This document shows positions 28,065 to 39,668 of a stretch of DNA of 64,000 nucleotides, piece after piece. Each line of letters opens with the position of its first letter. Position 1 is the stretch's first letter. The stretch comes from an uncultured Pirellulaceae bacterium. Lineage in GTDB: Bacteria > Planctomycetota > Planctomycetia > Pirellulales > Pirellulaceae. The translations under genes and the position numbers were made by a program. The stretch is taken from NCBI GenBank assembly GCA_937944405.1, contig CALDYR010000142.1, positions 1 to 64,000 on the forward strand, written 5' to 3'. The notes beneath the pieces are model-generated. The model searched no databases. It was not told where the DNA came from and saw only the letters and a program-made list of their open reading frames with translations.

Positions 28065-28687
28065 TGTGCTTACTCATTAGAAGAAAAAGAAAAGTAGAAA
28101 ATCAACGCTGATCATCTAACAGATGTCAACTTACCCAACCCGGAAAAGAATCTTTCTCCGTTCAGGTCGCAGGCAGCGTATTTAGCGCCCTACCGCCGTC
28201 AATGACAGCCCAATTTTGAAACTGGAACATTTCTTGACCGCAGTTCCTAAAGATCGTGTTCGGCCTGATCGCACACCCTATTAAATCATCGAAATTAGAA
28301 TATTCGCCGCAAAAACACCTATTAAGACAAAGACAATTCAAAACGTTCAAGGTTATTAATCCGCGTGCTGAGCATCACCTAGCGCACGTGAGTTTCCGAT
28401 TAGATTTTTCCCTACGCGCTTACTTCACCTTTGCAGCGGCTCGATTTCCACGCCGAACCATATCTCGAATTTTTGGTGTTTCAATTTTTATTTCTGCGAT
28501 AGGGTGTAAAATTTAGTAATGATGTTAACAGAAATTTGGGAACATACCCAAGAAAAATCCAATCGACTGTGCTGCGGACTTGTTTTGAAAGCCTCTTGCG
28601 CTCCGCTTCGATCGCTTATTTCCGCGTGGAATCACCGAAAACTTCGTTTTCCGGCTCATGTTATTTCCAACTGGTTTCGAAATTTTT
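28065..28687. other. 623 bp intergenic region upstream of the sulfatase and downstream of gyrB
   Basis: No coding sequence, RNA gene or repeat could be supported. It must contain the sulfatase promoter and possibly the gyrB terminator, neither of which is obvious. Confidence 0.5.
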
Positions 28688-31548
<2,861 letters not shown>

Positions 31549-31641
31549 ATTGGAAATTTCAATGTGCCAAGAGGAATTTAAAAGAGTTAAAAAATTCAAT
31601 AGTCCAGCCCACATCGTTCGCTAAGATCCAAGACGATTTCC

Positions 31642-32760
31642 TTAACGCCGATCCTTACTCAGCGGCATAATCACGTAGCCGTACTGATCCTCGGTCGAAA
31701 AATAAGCTGCTTGTTCGCCGTCTTTGATGTCGAAGGTGAAGGTTTTATCGGGTTGTAGAACCTTCAAAAAATCAGCAACGTAGCGATGGTCCAGTGTGAT
31801 CGTCTTCGGTTCGCCATCGTAGGGAACCGGCATCTCGATGCGCGATTCTCCGACTTCGGCGGTAGTGTTGCTTAGCACTAAAGAACCGTCTCCAAACGTA
31901 AAATCGACGCCTCGACTTTCGTCACTTGAAACGATCGCGGCTTGTCGCAGCGATTGGTACATCGGCCCCACGGCGATGTCGATTTTGTGACCGTTGTCTC
32001 GTTTGGGGATCACATCCTGCCATTTTGGATAGCGGCCTTCGACCAAACGAGTAAAGAATACTCCGTCTGGTGATCTGACCAGCAGTTCGTTCGCCTGGGG
32101 TGAGATTTGAACCTTTTCTTCATTGTCAGGTAAAATACGGTCGATCAGTTGCATCGACCGGGAGGGTACGATTGTGGAACTGCCGTTGTCCTCGGGGGTT
32201 CCTACGACCTCCATTTTGCCACGTTGCACTGCCAGACGCCGGCCGTCGGTTCCGATGGCGACCAGTTGTTCGCCATCGACCTCTAACTTCACCCCGCCCA
32301 AAGCGTAGCGACTGCTTTCGGCGTCGGTTGCGAACAGCGTGCGCTTGATCAGTTCACGCAATACGTTGGCCGACAGTTCGTAGTAGTCCTTGACTTCGAA
32401 ATCAGCGACCTCGGGGAATTCGTCGGGGTTATGAGCCTGCAGTTCGAATTTACTGCCTTTGCCTTTGATGATTGTTTTTTCCGGGGTGGCGTTGATCTCC
32501 AAATTTTCGTCCCGCGATTCCCGCAAGATCATGCTCAAACGCGTCACAGGAATAACCGCCGATCCAGAGGTACCGACCATAACTTCGGGAACGACAACGC
32601 GGATGCCGACTTCCATATCAGTGGCAGTCAGGACGCACGCGGTTTCAGAGCATTCGATTTTCACGTTCGTCAGAATCGTTTTAGGACTGCGTGAAGGCGC
32701 GACGGTCGCCGCTAATTGGAATGCTTTGAAGAACGGCTCTCTTTGGATGGTTATTTTCAC
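31642..32760 (-). CDS. dnaN: DNA polymerase III sliding clamp (beta subunit)
   Basis: A 372-residue clamp protein, close to the standard 366-380. GTG start: MKITIQREPFFKAFQLAATVAPSR. Three homologous clamp domains are recognisable, with KGKGSKFELQAHNPDEFPE, FATDAESSRYALGGV, TDGRRLAVQRG, VEGRYPKWQDVIP and the conserved C-terminal tail YVIMPLSKDR. It forms the processivity ring for the replicase. It lies downstream of dnaA across the putative origin region and upstream of DUF721-gyrB on the same strand. Confidence 0.96.
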   Translation of the reverse strand: MKITIQREPFFKAFQLAATVAPSRSPKTILTNVKIECSETACVLTATDMEVGIRVVVPEVMVGTSGSAVIPVTRLSMILRESRDENLEINATPEKTIIKGKGSKFELQAHNPDEFPEVADFEVKDYYELSANVLRELIKRTLFATDAESSRYALGGVKLEVDGEQLVAIGTDGRRLAVQRGKMEVVGTPEDNGSSTIVPSRSMQLIDRILPDNEEKVQISPQANELLVRSPDGVFFTRLVEGRYPKWQDVIPKRDNGHKIDIAVGPMYQSLRQAAIVSSDESRGVDFTFGDGSLVLSNTTAEVGESRIEMPVPYDGEPKTITLDHRYVADFLKVLQPDKTFTFDIKDGEQAAYFSTEDQYGYVIMPLSKDRR

Positions 32761-32846
32761 GTGTTGCCTTTAGTTTCTTCTTGGTTGTCTTGGGTTAGGT
32801 GAACTTGCGGTTCAATGATTTCGTTTGTTAGGCCATCGAGTGGGGT

Positions 32847-33145
32847 TTGAAATCAAATAGCTTATATAAGTTCTTTTTCAGTATTGTTATTTATGTGATG
32901 CCCAAAAGTGTTGATAACCTTGGGTGCTTTGTTGTTATCTCTATGAGCAGCGGTAATTTAAGACGCTTGCCTGCCAGTGGAAAACGTGTTGGTTTAACGT
33001 GTGCGGAAGTGTTGATGGAGTGTGAAGAAATATGTTGGTAATCGCCAGGGGTAGATAGACTGTTGAAAAACGATTTTGCGATCTACAGCCTTGACGAACT
33101 TTCGACAAGTTTTCCATGGTCAATTTGGGAGTGTGTTGAATCAGA
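32847..33145. other. oriC: Candidate replication origin: array of TGTTGRNAA motifs between dnaA and dnaN
   Basis: In the 488 bp dnaN-dnaA gap, six same-strand nonamers beginning TGTTG occur within 235 bp: TGTTGATAA (32909), TGTTGGTTT (32987), TGTTGATGG (33010), TGTTGGTAA (33033), TGTTGAAAA (33061) and TGTTGAATC (33134). They resemble TTATCAACA, a variant of the DnaA box. An AT-rich stretch (32847-32925) lies beside them. Location next to dnaA and dnaN fits an origin; function is inferred. Confidence 0.4.
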
Positions 33146-33248
33146 TTGCGTAAGGGATACTTGTCTGGACGGGTTTTCTTGTGGGGGTTCTTCCTCGGGT
33201 TCAGAGAGCGTGGGTCGGGTGGCGGTAAACGATCAGTTTTAAGCAACG

Positions 33249-34418
33249 TCATCTCTGGTATATTTGCGCAGCGAATTGATCAGTTAGTTGTTGTTTCAGT
33301 GTTTCAATCGCCGCATTGGTCGCGTTGGGAGCCCCGTCTTGGTAGATAGAACTAATTTTCTGGTGCGAATGTAGCACCGTAGAATGATCGCGGTTCCCAA
33401 ACGCGCGACCAATTTTCACGAAACTGATGCCCAGTAAAGAGCGTGTTAAAAAGATTCCTATTCCGCGCGCAATTACGACGGTTTGTTTGCGGGAAGCACT
33501 TTTTAAATCGCTGAGTTTCAACCCGAACATTTTAGCAACACGTCTTTGGATCAGTTTGATCATCTTTTGCTGGTCTTCTTCGCCCGGCTGCAACATGGAC
33601 AGCAGCGTCGGACGGTCGACCACTCGGCGTTGACCGTCGACGCGGAACTTGAGGCCGATTTGCACAAACAAGTGCTCAAGTTTTGGGACCGTGACTTCGA
33701 ATTGATCGATCAGCAGTTCGCTCGCTTCGGGTGTCAGTTGGACATCGTGAATAACAGCAAGCTCTTTTAAAATCGCGCGACGAGCGTTATTGCCGGGCGG
33801 GTGCAGCGGCAGGCTTAGTCCACACGAAAGCCGCGAAGACAAACGGGAGCTTATTCCATCAAGCGTCAGTGGCAAGGTCGGACAAGTGACAAACAGAGGC
33901 TTGCCTGTCTTGCAGCATGATTCAACCAAAGAGGCCAATTCGTTCTGGGCGGGAGACTTATTGACTAACTGTTGCAGGTTGTCCAACAGGATCGCTGGTG
34001 CGGACAAAAACCTATTGCGAAATTCTTCGACGCTATCGGTTTCGATTGCGGCATAAAAACGTCGGGCAAAATCCGATCCCGAAACAAAAATGGGTTCTTC
34101 AGCACAGTGGACCGATTCGAGAAATTTTGAAATTAACGCCATCGCCAAAGCGGTTTTGCCGGTACCACTGGAACCGTACAGCACCACCGGCATCAAACCA
34201 CAGGTTCCGCCGAGGGTCGTTTGGTCTAAAAAATCATCGGTCGTTAAGTACTTCAATAAAGCGTTCGCTTCGTCACCGAAGAATCGAGACAATCCGGTTG
34301 CACATGCGGTACCGGGATCACCAGCGCTAAGAAAATCGGAGCGCCATTGGTGGTTCAGCGAAACCGAAAAAACAGCGTTCAAATTGTCAGTGAAAGCAGT
34401 AGGCATAAACGGCGCCAT
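33249..34418 (-). CDS. dnaA: Divergent chromosomal replication initiator DnaA (lacks domain I)
   Basis: A 389-residue protein, shorter than usual (about 440-470) because the N-terminal DnaB-interaction domain is missing. The AAA+ domain has Walker A GSSGTGKT (82-89). Walker B reads LLDNLQ (144-149) where DnaA normally has two acidic residues (LIDDIQ). The segment LFVTCPTLP lacks the sensor-1 Asp. The arginine-finger box SRLSSRLSCGL is kept. The C-terminal DNA-binding helix-turn-helix carries the DnaA signature FGNRDHSTVLH. Identity is supported by the neighbouring dnaN and gyrB. It is either the initiator with altered ATPase chemistry or a DnaA paralogue. Confidence 0.85.
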   Translation of the reverse strand: MAPFMPTAFTDNLNAVFSVSLNHQWRSDFLSAGDPGTACATGLSRFFGDEANALLKYLTTDDFLDQTTLGGTCGLMPVVLYGSSGTGKTALAMALISKFLESVHCAEEPIFVSGSDFARRFYAAIETDSVEEFRNRFLSAPAILLDNLQQLVNKSPAQNELASLVESCCKTGKPLFVTCPTLPLTLDGISSRLSSRLSCGLSLPLHPPGNNARRAILKELAVIHDVQLTPEASELLIDQFEVTVPKLEHLFVQIGLKFRVDGQRRVVDRPTLLSMLQPGEEDQQKMIKLIQRRVAKMFGLKLSDLKSASRKQTVVIARGIGIFLTRSLLGISFVKIGRAFGNRDHSTVLHSHQKISSIYQDGAPNATNAAIETLKQQLTDQFAAQIYQR

Positions 34419-34572
34419 CAGAGAATTTTTGACCTGTTATTTCGTGGTCATAACCAGCGAAAATTTTAACCTTTTTCCCCGAATTTTAGTAGCGTCGTTG
34501 AATGTTATTCGCCAATTAAATTTCGCGAAAAAGCAGCGTTTTTGCGGCAGAAATTTAGAAGTCGGCCGGACG

Positions 34573-35766
34573 TCATTGGGAAGTTGCCGATGTGGATAAC
34601 GTGTCAAAAACCTGTTTGCAAATTGTCAGGGAACTGTCGACTTCCTGTTCGGTGTTTAAGGCACCTAAACTGAAGCGAATTGAACCCTCCACAACATCGT
34701 TATTGGCGCCCATTGCGATGATCACGTGGGAGGCATCGCTGGAACCGCTGGCACAGGCAGAACCGGTCGAAATTGCTAAACCGGCAAAGTCGGCGGCCAT
34801 CAAAAAAGCCTGACGATTGATTCCTGGAAACGAGACGTTTAAGGTGTGGGCCATGCGAGGGGCGTCGTGACCGTTGATAACGATATTGGGAACGATCTTT
34901 TGAAGGCCCGTTTGCAGGTCGTCGCGCAATTGGCGGATTCTGGTTTCTCTGTTGGTGTCGTTTTGAAATTCGATCAACGCCCGGTGCATGCCGGCGGTCA
35001 AGGCGACGTCTTCGGTGCCCGGTCGTGTGGCCATTTGTTGGAACCCTCCATAAAACATCGGTGGCAGTTCGATACCATGCCGAAGCATCAGCGCGCCTAC
35101 TCCGCGGGGCCCGTGAAACTTATGGGCCGTCATTGACAAAGAATCGACGCCCAGATCAGAGAAATCAATCGCAGTTTTGCCGACCGCTTGAACAGCATCG
35201 CAGTGAAACAAAACATTCTGCTGACGACAGAGCGCGGCCGCGGTTTTGATAGGTTGGACCACGCCAGTTTCGTTGTTGGCAGCCATAATGGAAACCAAGG
35301 CGATTGGGTGCTGTCGGTCGGTGGCAAGTTTCTGTTGAAGATCGGAAAGAATAATGCTGCCGTTTTGGTCAACAGCAAGTCTTTCGATGGTGTATCCGGT
35401 GGTCCCCAGATAGTCGGCGAAGGAAAGTACGCTGGGGTGTTCGACCGCGCTGATGATGATGCGGGGGGCGCGGGAACCGTTTTTGTTTTTTCGGCCGACG
35501 GCCGCCAAACCCGCCAAAGCAAGATTATTGCTTTCGGTGCCACCGCTGGTGATGATGAGACGGTCGGTTTCCATACCGCTGGCGACTCCGCCAAGCATCG
35601 TGACCATCTGGGCACGAAGTTGTTCAAGTTTTCGACGGGCGGACTGTCCCGGTCGATGTTGGCTGGCAGGATTGACGAAGCCCTGCGCGTAACACTGAGA
35701 AACCGCAGCGGCAGCGCCAGGACTGATGGAGGTGGTCGAGTTATTGTCGAAATAGATGGTTTTCAT
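34573..35766 (-). CDS. Cysteine desulfurase (NifS/IscS family)
   Basis: A 397-residue PLP enzyme that takes sulfur from cysteine for Fe-S clusters and tRNA thiolation. It has YFDNNSTTSISPG at the N-terminus, TSGGTESNNLALAGL, HCDAVQAVGK, the PLP lysine in SMTAHKFHGPRGVG, RPGTEDVA and the catalytic Cys loop GSACASGSSDASHV. The long Cys loop places it in the IscS/NifS group. It lies upstream of dnaA on the same strand, 154 bp apart; a perfect DnaA box overlaps its last codons. Confidence 0.93.
   Translation of the reverse strand: MKTIYFDNNSTTSISPGAAAAVSQCYAQGFVNPASQHRPGQSARRKLEQLRAQMVTMLGGVASGMETDRLIITSGGTESNNLALAGLAAVGRKNKNGSRAPRIIISAVEHPSVLSFADYLGTTGYTIERLAVDQNGSIILSDLQQKLATDRQHPIALVSIMAANNETGVVQPIKTAAALCRQQNVLFHCDAVQAVGKTAIDFSDLGVDSLSMTAHKFHGPRGVGALMLRHGIELPPMFYGGFQQMATRPGTEDVALTAGMHRALIEFQNDTNRETRIRQLRDDLQTGLQKIVPNIVINGHDAPRMAHTLNVSFPGINRQAFLMAADFAGLAISTGSACASGSSDASHVIIAMGANNDVVEGSIRFSLGALNTEQEVDSSLTICKQVFDTLSTSATSQ
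34591..34599 (-). promoter_or_regulatory. Perfect DnaA box
   Basis: TTATCCACA on the minus strand, identical to the consensus. It lies about 175 bp upstream of the dnaA start within the 3' end of the desulfurase gene, beside an AT-rich gap (34419-34572). It may autoregulate dnaA or belong to an origin. Confidence 0.55.
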
Positions 35767-35860
35767 GAAGTGTCGATCATGTCGTTTAAGACTGACAGCA
35801 TTACTAAAAAGTAGGAACGTGTTTTAGAAATCAGGCGAATCGATTTTACATAAAAGAGAA

Positions 35861-36025
35861 GGCTCTTCTCAGAGCTTTGTGGCACCGCGAGTGCCCAGAG
35901 TTTGTCTTGTCTCCGGTCAACGTAGTTAGATTGGCCCGAATTCCGGTAGACTCAGCCATCAGGAATTTTGGCCAATCCCACTACGATTTCGACGCTTGCC
36001 ACGAAAAACCGGAAAGAGCCAAAAA
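35861..36025. repeat. Dispersed composite palindrome, copy 4 (best preserved)
   Basis: Outer left arm GGCTCTTCTCAGAGCTTT-GTGGCACC (35861-35886), inner left arm GTAGTTAGATTGGCCC-GAATTC (35922-35943), spacer of 19 bp, inner right arm GAATTTTGGCCAATCCCACT-AC (35963-35984), outer right arm TTGCCACGAAAAACCGGA-AAGAGCC (35996-36020). All four arms are present in order, nested as a palindrome of about 165 bp with no coding frame. It is in the gap between the desulfurase and a hypothetical gene. Confidence 0.75.
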
Positions 36026-36087
36026 GAAAAGGTGTGCTCAAATGAAAAATGGTGTCGTTAAGTAAGGAATTTACTAGGGGACGGAGC

Positions 36088-36115
36088 TTACTACAGAGAC
36101 GTTACTACAGAGACG
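36088..36115. repeat. 14 bp exact tandem duplication next to a stop codon
   Basis: TTACTACAGAGACG occurs twice. On the minus strand each unit starts with TAACGTC or ends in TAG/TAA, giving repeated stop codons just after the end of the upstream gene. Confidence 0.9.
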
Positions 36116-36118
36116 TTA

Positions 36119-36799
36119 TTACGGGACAGGTTGGCTGGGATCTTCAGCTTGCGTTTTTGGTTTGGTGAGCTTTTTTTCTTCGCAGCGTTTGGCGGCTTGG
36201 AGCCATTGCGATTCTTTGCCGTCTTGGTTGGCTTTTGCGACCTTAGCGGCCAATCGATAGGCATCGGTAAACTTGGTTGCGATTCCTTCTTCGAAAGCGT
36301 TGAAGGACCGTTTTCCTTCATCCTCGTACTGGTGGGGGATTGCCCAAAGCATGATCTCGGGGATGTAAAGGTAAAGTCCGTCTCTGGCCATATTGGCAAT
36401 TTCAGGCCACAGGAGCGCGGCTTTTTTCGGGTAAGACTTAGTCCACTGTTGCGAATTGTAATCAAGAAAGTGAGTTAGAAACCGGGCATCAAAATCTTCG
36501 CACAGCACATCAGAGTACTGCATGCTTTCGTGGAACAGATCCCAGCGCCGGGAGACAGGATTGGCCACAGTGATATACCCGTCGTCGATCATCGCGGTGC
36601 AATCAAGATCGTGTTGTTCGATTTTCCGTTCGCTACGGATGTAACCAGAAAGAGGACTGCGGCGGTAGGAGAAAGTACGCGCAGAAAAGTCGTCAGGAGA
36701 AAATTCGTGTCCTGAAATATTGCAGCCTACGAATTCAGCGATCAATAGTGGGAGAACTAACGTCAACAACAGCAGCGCATAAAGGCAAAGACTTTTCAT
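36119..36799 (-). CDS. Hypothetical protein with N-terminal membrane helix
   Basis: A 226-residue protein. Residues 1-26 (CLYALLLLTLVLPLLIAEFVGC) form a signal peptide or single membrane anchor, perhaps with a lipobox-like FVGC. The body is soluble with a central acidic/aromatic part (WPEIANMARDGLYLYIPE) and ends with a Lys-rich helix and a Pro-rich tail (QAEDPSQPVP). No family recognised. It stands alone between the desulfurase and scpB. Confidence 0.75.
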   Translation of the reverse strand: MKSLCLYALLLLTLVLPLLIAEFVGCNISGHEFSPDDFSARTFSYRRSPLSGYIRSERKIEQHDLDCTAMIDDGYITVANPVSRRWDLFHESMQYSDVLCEDFDARFLTHFLDYNSQQWTKSYPKKAALLWPEIANMARDGLYLYIPEIMLWAIPHQYEDEGKRSFNAFEEGIATKFTDAYRLAAKVAKANQDGKESQWLQAAKRCEEKKLTKPKTQAEDPSQPVP

Positions 36800-37115
36800 G
36801 GATTTAATTTTGGAGGAAAAACCGATTGTCGTTCTAAATTTAGCGCGATTTTCTACCGATGTATCGCAAGCAACCCCTTAACGGGTTGCAAAACTCGTTA
36901 CATTGATTGTATCCGATAAGGGCGTAAAACCCTGCTCAAACGAGGAGCGATTGGGAAGATGGTGTTTGGTCGAGCATTTTGTTTGAGGTGAAGGTTCACC
37001 GGTAAACGCCGGTACCGAAAACGACCTGCTGATTACCAACCCGTTATACGACCGTTAACAAGCTTTATGATTTAGCAATACCCCTCTTGCATCAGCCCGA
37101 GGGGCTAACGTTTTC
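36800..37115. other. Divergent intergenic region with hairpins upstream of scpB
   Basis: A perfect stem GCAACCC/GGGTTGC lies at 36870-36889 and a second stem CCCCTC/GAGGGG at 37081-37104 ends 11 bp before the scpB start, where it could mask or set off the ribosome binding region. No gene is seen. Confidence 0.45.
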
Positions 37116-37766
37116 ATGACCGCAAACCAAGTTGATTTTGGCGAAGCTGACCCTGATTCGATGCTACAGCGCGTCGAAGCAATCCTGTTTTTGGCTCGTG
37201 GTCCGCTGAACAGTCGCAAGATCGCTCGACTTGCACATTTAGAGGATGGCACGCAAGCCCGAACGATGATTGGTTACCTTAATAAGCGCTACGACGAAGT
37301 CGGACGATCATTCCACGTGAAAAAGATAGCTGGTGGTTACCAGATGCTGACTCGGCCTCAATTTTTCGATTGGATCAACCGATTACAACATGCGCCGGCG
37401 CGAATTCGTTTGTCCAGTGCCGCTCAGGAAACGTTGACCGTGGTGGCGTATCGCCAGCCGATCATCAAAGCTGACATCGAGTCTATCCGAGGGGTAAGTT
37501 GTGGAGAAATGTTGCGTCAACTGCTGGAAAAGGGGCTGGTCAAAATATCGGGCCGTAGTGAAGATCTGGGGCGTCCTTTTTTGTACGCCACGACCCGTCA
37601 ATTTTTAACAGAATTCGGCTTCAACAGTCTCCAAGACCTGCCAAAATTTGATACCTTGGCGGGCCAGGGGCTGCCCGATTGGGGGCCAACAGAAATCGAA
37701 CCGCCAGATCCCCAACCGCCCGATGCCGATGCCGACGCGACCGGATTTGAAACCACAACTGAATAA
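37116..37766 (+). CDS. scpB: Segregation and condensation protein ScpB
   Basis: A 216-residue kleisin-associated protein with two winged-helix domains: MLQRVEAILFLARGPLNSRKIA, the middle QRLSSAAQETLTVVAYRQPI (seen as LSSAAQETLTVVAYRQPI), then ADIESIRGVSCGEMLRQLLEKGL and GRPFLYATTRQFLTEFG, all diagnostic of ScpB. It forms the SMC-ScpA-ScpB condensin. A Pro/Asp-rich tail of about 35 residues follows the second domain. scpA is not adjacent. The polyacidic gene starts 47 bp downstream. Confidence 0.94.
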   Translation: MTANQVDFGEADPDSMLQRVEAILFLARGPLNSRKIARLAHLEDGTQARTMIGYLNKRYDEVGRSFHVKKIAGGYQMLTRPQFFDWINRLQHAPARIRLSSAAQETLTVVAYRQPIIKADIESIRGVSCGEMLRQLLEKGLVKISGRSEDLGRPFLYATTRQFLTEFGFNSLQDLPKFDTLAGQGLPDWGPTEIEPPDPQPPDADADATGFETTTE

Positions 37767-37813
37767 AATCAACGATGAAGAACTCACGAAGCGCTGTCAA
37801 GGAGACTTTTTAA

Positions 37814-38296
37814 GTGACGCAACTAATTAGAAAATCAGATGACCGCCAACTTGAGCGTGACGACACGTACATGACCCCTCTCGCAACATCATCGTTTCAA
37901 ATCCAAACCCCCGGTTTTGGTTCTATTGCCCTTGAACCAGCGCGATACGATTTTCTCGCGCCCTACATCATGGCTGAAATCGACGACGTAGAAGATGACG
38001 ATGACGAGTACGAAGAAGACAGTGAAGAAGAGTACGAGTCAGATGAAGAAGATGAAGATGAAGATGATGGCGAATACGAAGACGAAGACTACGAGTACAT
38101 CGACGACGATGAAGATGAGGATTCCGAAGACGATCAACAAGACGACGACTTCGAATACGAAGTCGAAGAAGAAGAAGACTTAGACGACGACTTAGACGAC
38201 GACTTAGAAGACGATGAGTGGGAAGAAGTCGATGACGATGACGAACTCGACGACGATGATGACTGGGAGGATGATGATGACGACGATTGGGATTGA
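37814..38296 (+). CDS. Polyacidic low-complexity protein
   Basis: A 160-residue frame from a GTG; ATG alternatives lie at codons 20 and 53. From residue 53 to the end (108 residues, MAEIDDVEDDDDEYEED...), about 81 residues are Asp or Glu, interrupted mainly by Tyr, Trp and Leu. Net charge is extreme and the protein must be disordered or ion-bound. No lysine or arginine lies in that tail. Such proteins can mimic DNA, chaperone basic proteins or buffer cations; none is shown here. It follows scpB and precedes convergent hemA. The repetitive GAC/GAA codons might also reflect simple-sequence expansion. Confidence 0.65.
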   Translation: MTQLIRKSDDRQLERDDTYMTPLATSSFQIQTPGFGSIALEPARYDFLAPYIMAEIDDVEDDDDEYEEDSEEEYESDEEDEDEDDGEYEDEDYEYIDDDEDEDSEDDQQDDDFEYEVEEEEDLDDDLDDDLEDDEWEEVDDDDELDDDDDWEDDDDDDWD

Positions 38297-38399
38297 TCTC
38301 GATCGAACGTCCTATCGAACTCCACCGTTGAAGCCCTTCGATGATAGGACTGTAGAAGGCGGTCGTACCGCTGCAGTAACTGTCGAATTTTAAAACCGG

Positions 38400-39668
38400 T
38401 CAGTCGCCTAACTGAAACAGACGCTTCATCGCATCGAGAAGGCCGACGGACTCATTTTGGTCGGCGTTGATCGATTTCAGGGGTGGATGCAGCAGTTTAT
38501 TCACCAACCGGTGAAACGATTGCTCGATTTCGGATTCCTGTTCGGGCGTCAAACGATCAAGCCGTTTCAAGAGCCGTTCTAATTCGGCATCTTTAACTTC
38601 ATTGGCTTGTTTTTTTAGCAGCGCGATGGTGGACCCGCTGTTGCGACGGTGAAGGTCTTGAAAGAAGTTGGTTGTCTCTTGTTGGACGATCTTTTGGGCT
38701 TTCGGCCATTGGCTTTGTCGCGACTGGCGATTTTTTTCGCACTCCTTTTGTAGGTCGTCCAAGGTGTACAGATAAATGCTTTCGTAATCGCCAATTTTAG
38801 AGTCAAAATCGCGCGGAATAGCCAAATCGAGAATCAATAAAGCTTTTTCGCGACGTTTTTCCGCGACGTTTTTGAATTGCTGACGGGTAACGATTGGCTG
38901 CGTGGCGCCGGTGGTGCTGACGATCAAATCAGCATCGATTAGTTGCTGTTCGAGGTGCTCCCAATCTGTAATTTGCCCCTTGAATTTTTGTGCTAAATCA
39001 TCGGCACGGGAACGCGTGCGGTTGGTGACGACGATGTCTTTGCCGTTGTTGGCGACGATGTAGGTCAAGGTTTCTTCGGCCATTTTACCGGCACCGATAA
39101 TCAAAATACGTTTATCATCTAAACGTTCGAAAATCTGTTTGGTCAACACGTTAATCGCCACGCTGGGCACGCTGACGCGCGTGGTGTGGATATCGGTTTC
39201 ATTAGCGACACGTTTGGCAACCTTCATTGCCGTTTGAAAGACGTGGTGGGTCAGCGGTATCTTGTGACCGGTGTCGACCGCCAACTGATAGGCCTGTTTG
39301 ACTTGGGAGAGGATTTGGGCTTCGCCCACAACCATGCTGTCCAAGGACGCCGCGACGTTGAATAAATGAGCGATCGCGGCTTGGTCTTGATGGGCGAATA
39401 AATTGTTGGCGATTTCCCCAGTTTTCAACCCGCGCTGATCGGCCAAAAACTCCACCATCTGCTCCGAACTGGGCACGCCTTGGGCGTTACTGCCGGCAGC
39501 GTAGAATTCGGTCCGATTGCACGTAGACAACAAAACAGCTTCCGATTTAGGAAAGGACTGGTGGAACTTCGTCAAAAATGTTTTGACTTGATCTTCTGTG
39601 AAAGCTAGTTTCTCGCGCACCGAAACGCTTGAATGGTGATGGCTACAGCCGATGACTTGGAGGTTCAA
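38400..39668 (-). CDS. hemA: Glutamyl-tRNA reductase
   Basis: A 422-residue enzyme for the first step of C5 tetrapyrrole synthesis, reducing glutamyl-tRNA to glutamate 1-semialdehyde with NADPH. The catalytic Cys50 lies in LLSTCNRTEFYA. GEAQILSQVKQAY, the NADPH-binding IIGAGKMAEETL and the C-terminal dimerisation helix are present. Translation starts at a TTG giving MNLQVIGCSHHHSS, the usual HemA opening; the TTG overlaps the TGA of the hemX-like gene (TTGA), showing translational coupling. Confidence 0.95.
   Translation of the reverse strand: MNLQVIGCSHHHSSVSVREKLAFTEDQVKTFLTKFHQSFPKSEAVLLSTCNRTEFYAAGSNAQGVPSSEQMVEFLADQRGLKTGEIANNLFAHQDQAAIAHLFNVAASLDSMVVGEAQILSQVKQAYQLAVDTGHKIPLTHHVFQTAMKVAKRVANETDIHTTRVSVPSVAINVLTKQIFERLDDKRILIIGAGKMAEETLTYIVANNGKDIVVTNRTRSRADDLAQKFKGQITDWEHLEQQLIDADLIVSTTGATQPIVTRQQFKNVAEKRREKALLILDLAIPRDFDSKIGDYESIYLYTLDDLQKECEKNRQSRQSQWPKAQKIVQQETTNFFQDLHRRNSGSTIALLKKQANEVKDAELERLLKRLDRLTPEQESEIEQSFHRLVNKLLHPPLKSINADQNESVGLLDAMKRLFQLGD

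Noticed and set aside
32941-33252. 103-codon minus-strand frame after dnaA
   Set aside because: Arg/Pro-rich composition, no recognisable motif, inside the origin candidate; unlikely to be real.
38134-38325. Poly-serine frame on the minus strand
   Set aside because: It is the complement of the Asp/Glu codons of the polyacidic gene (GAC/GAT read as GTC/ATC or TCG/TCA); a shadow without start context.
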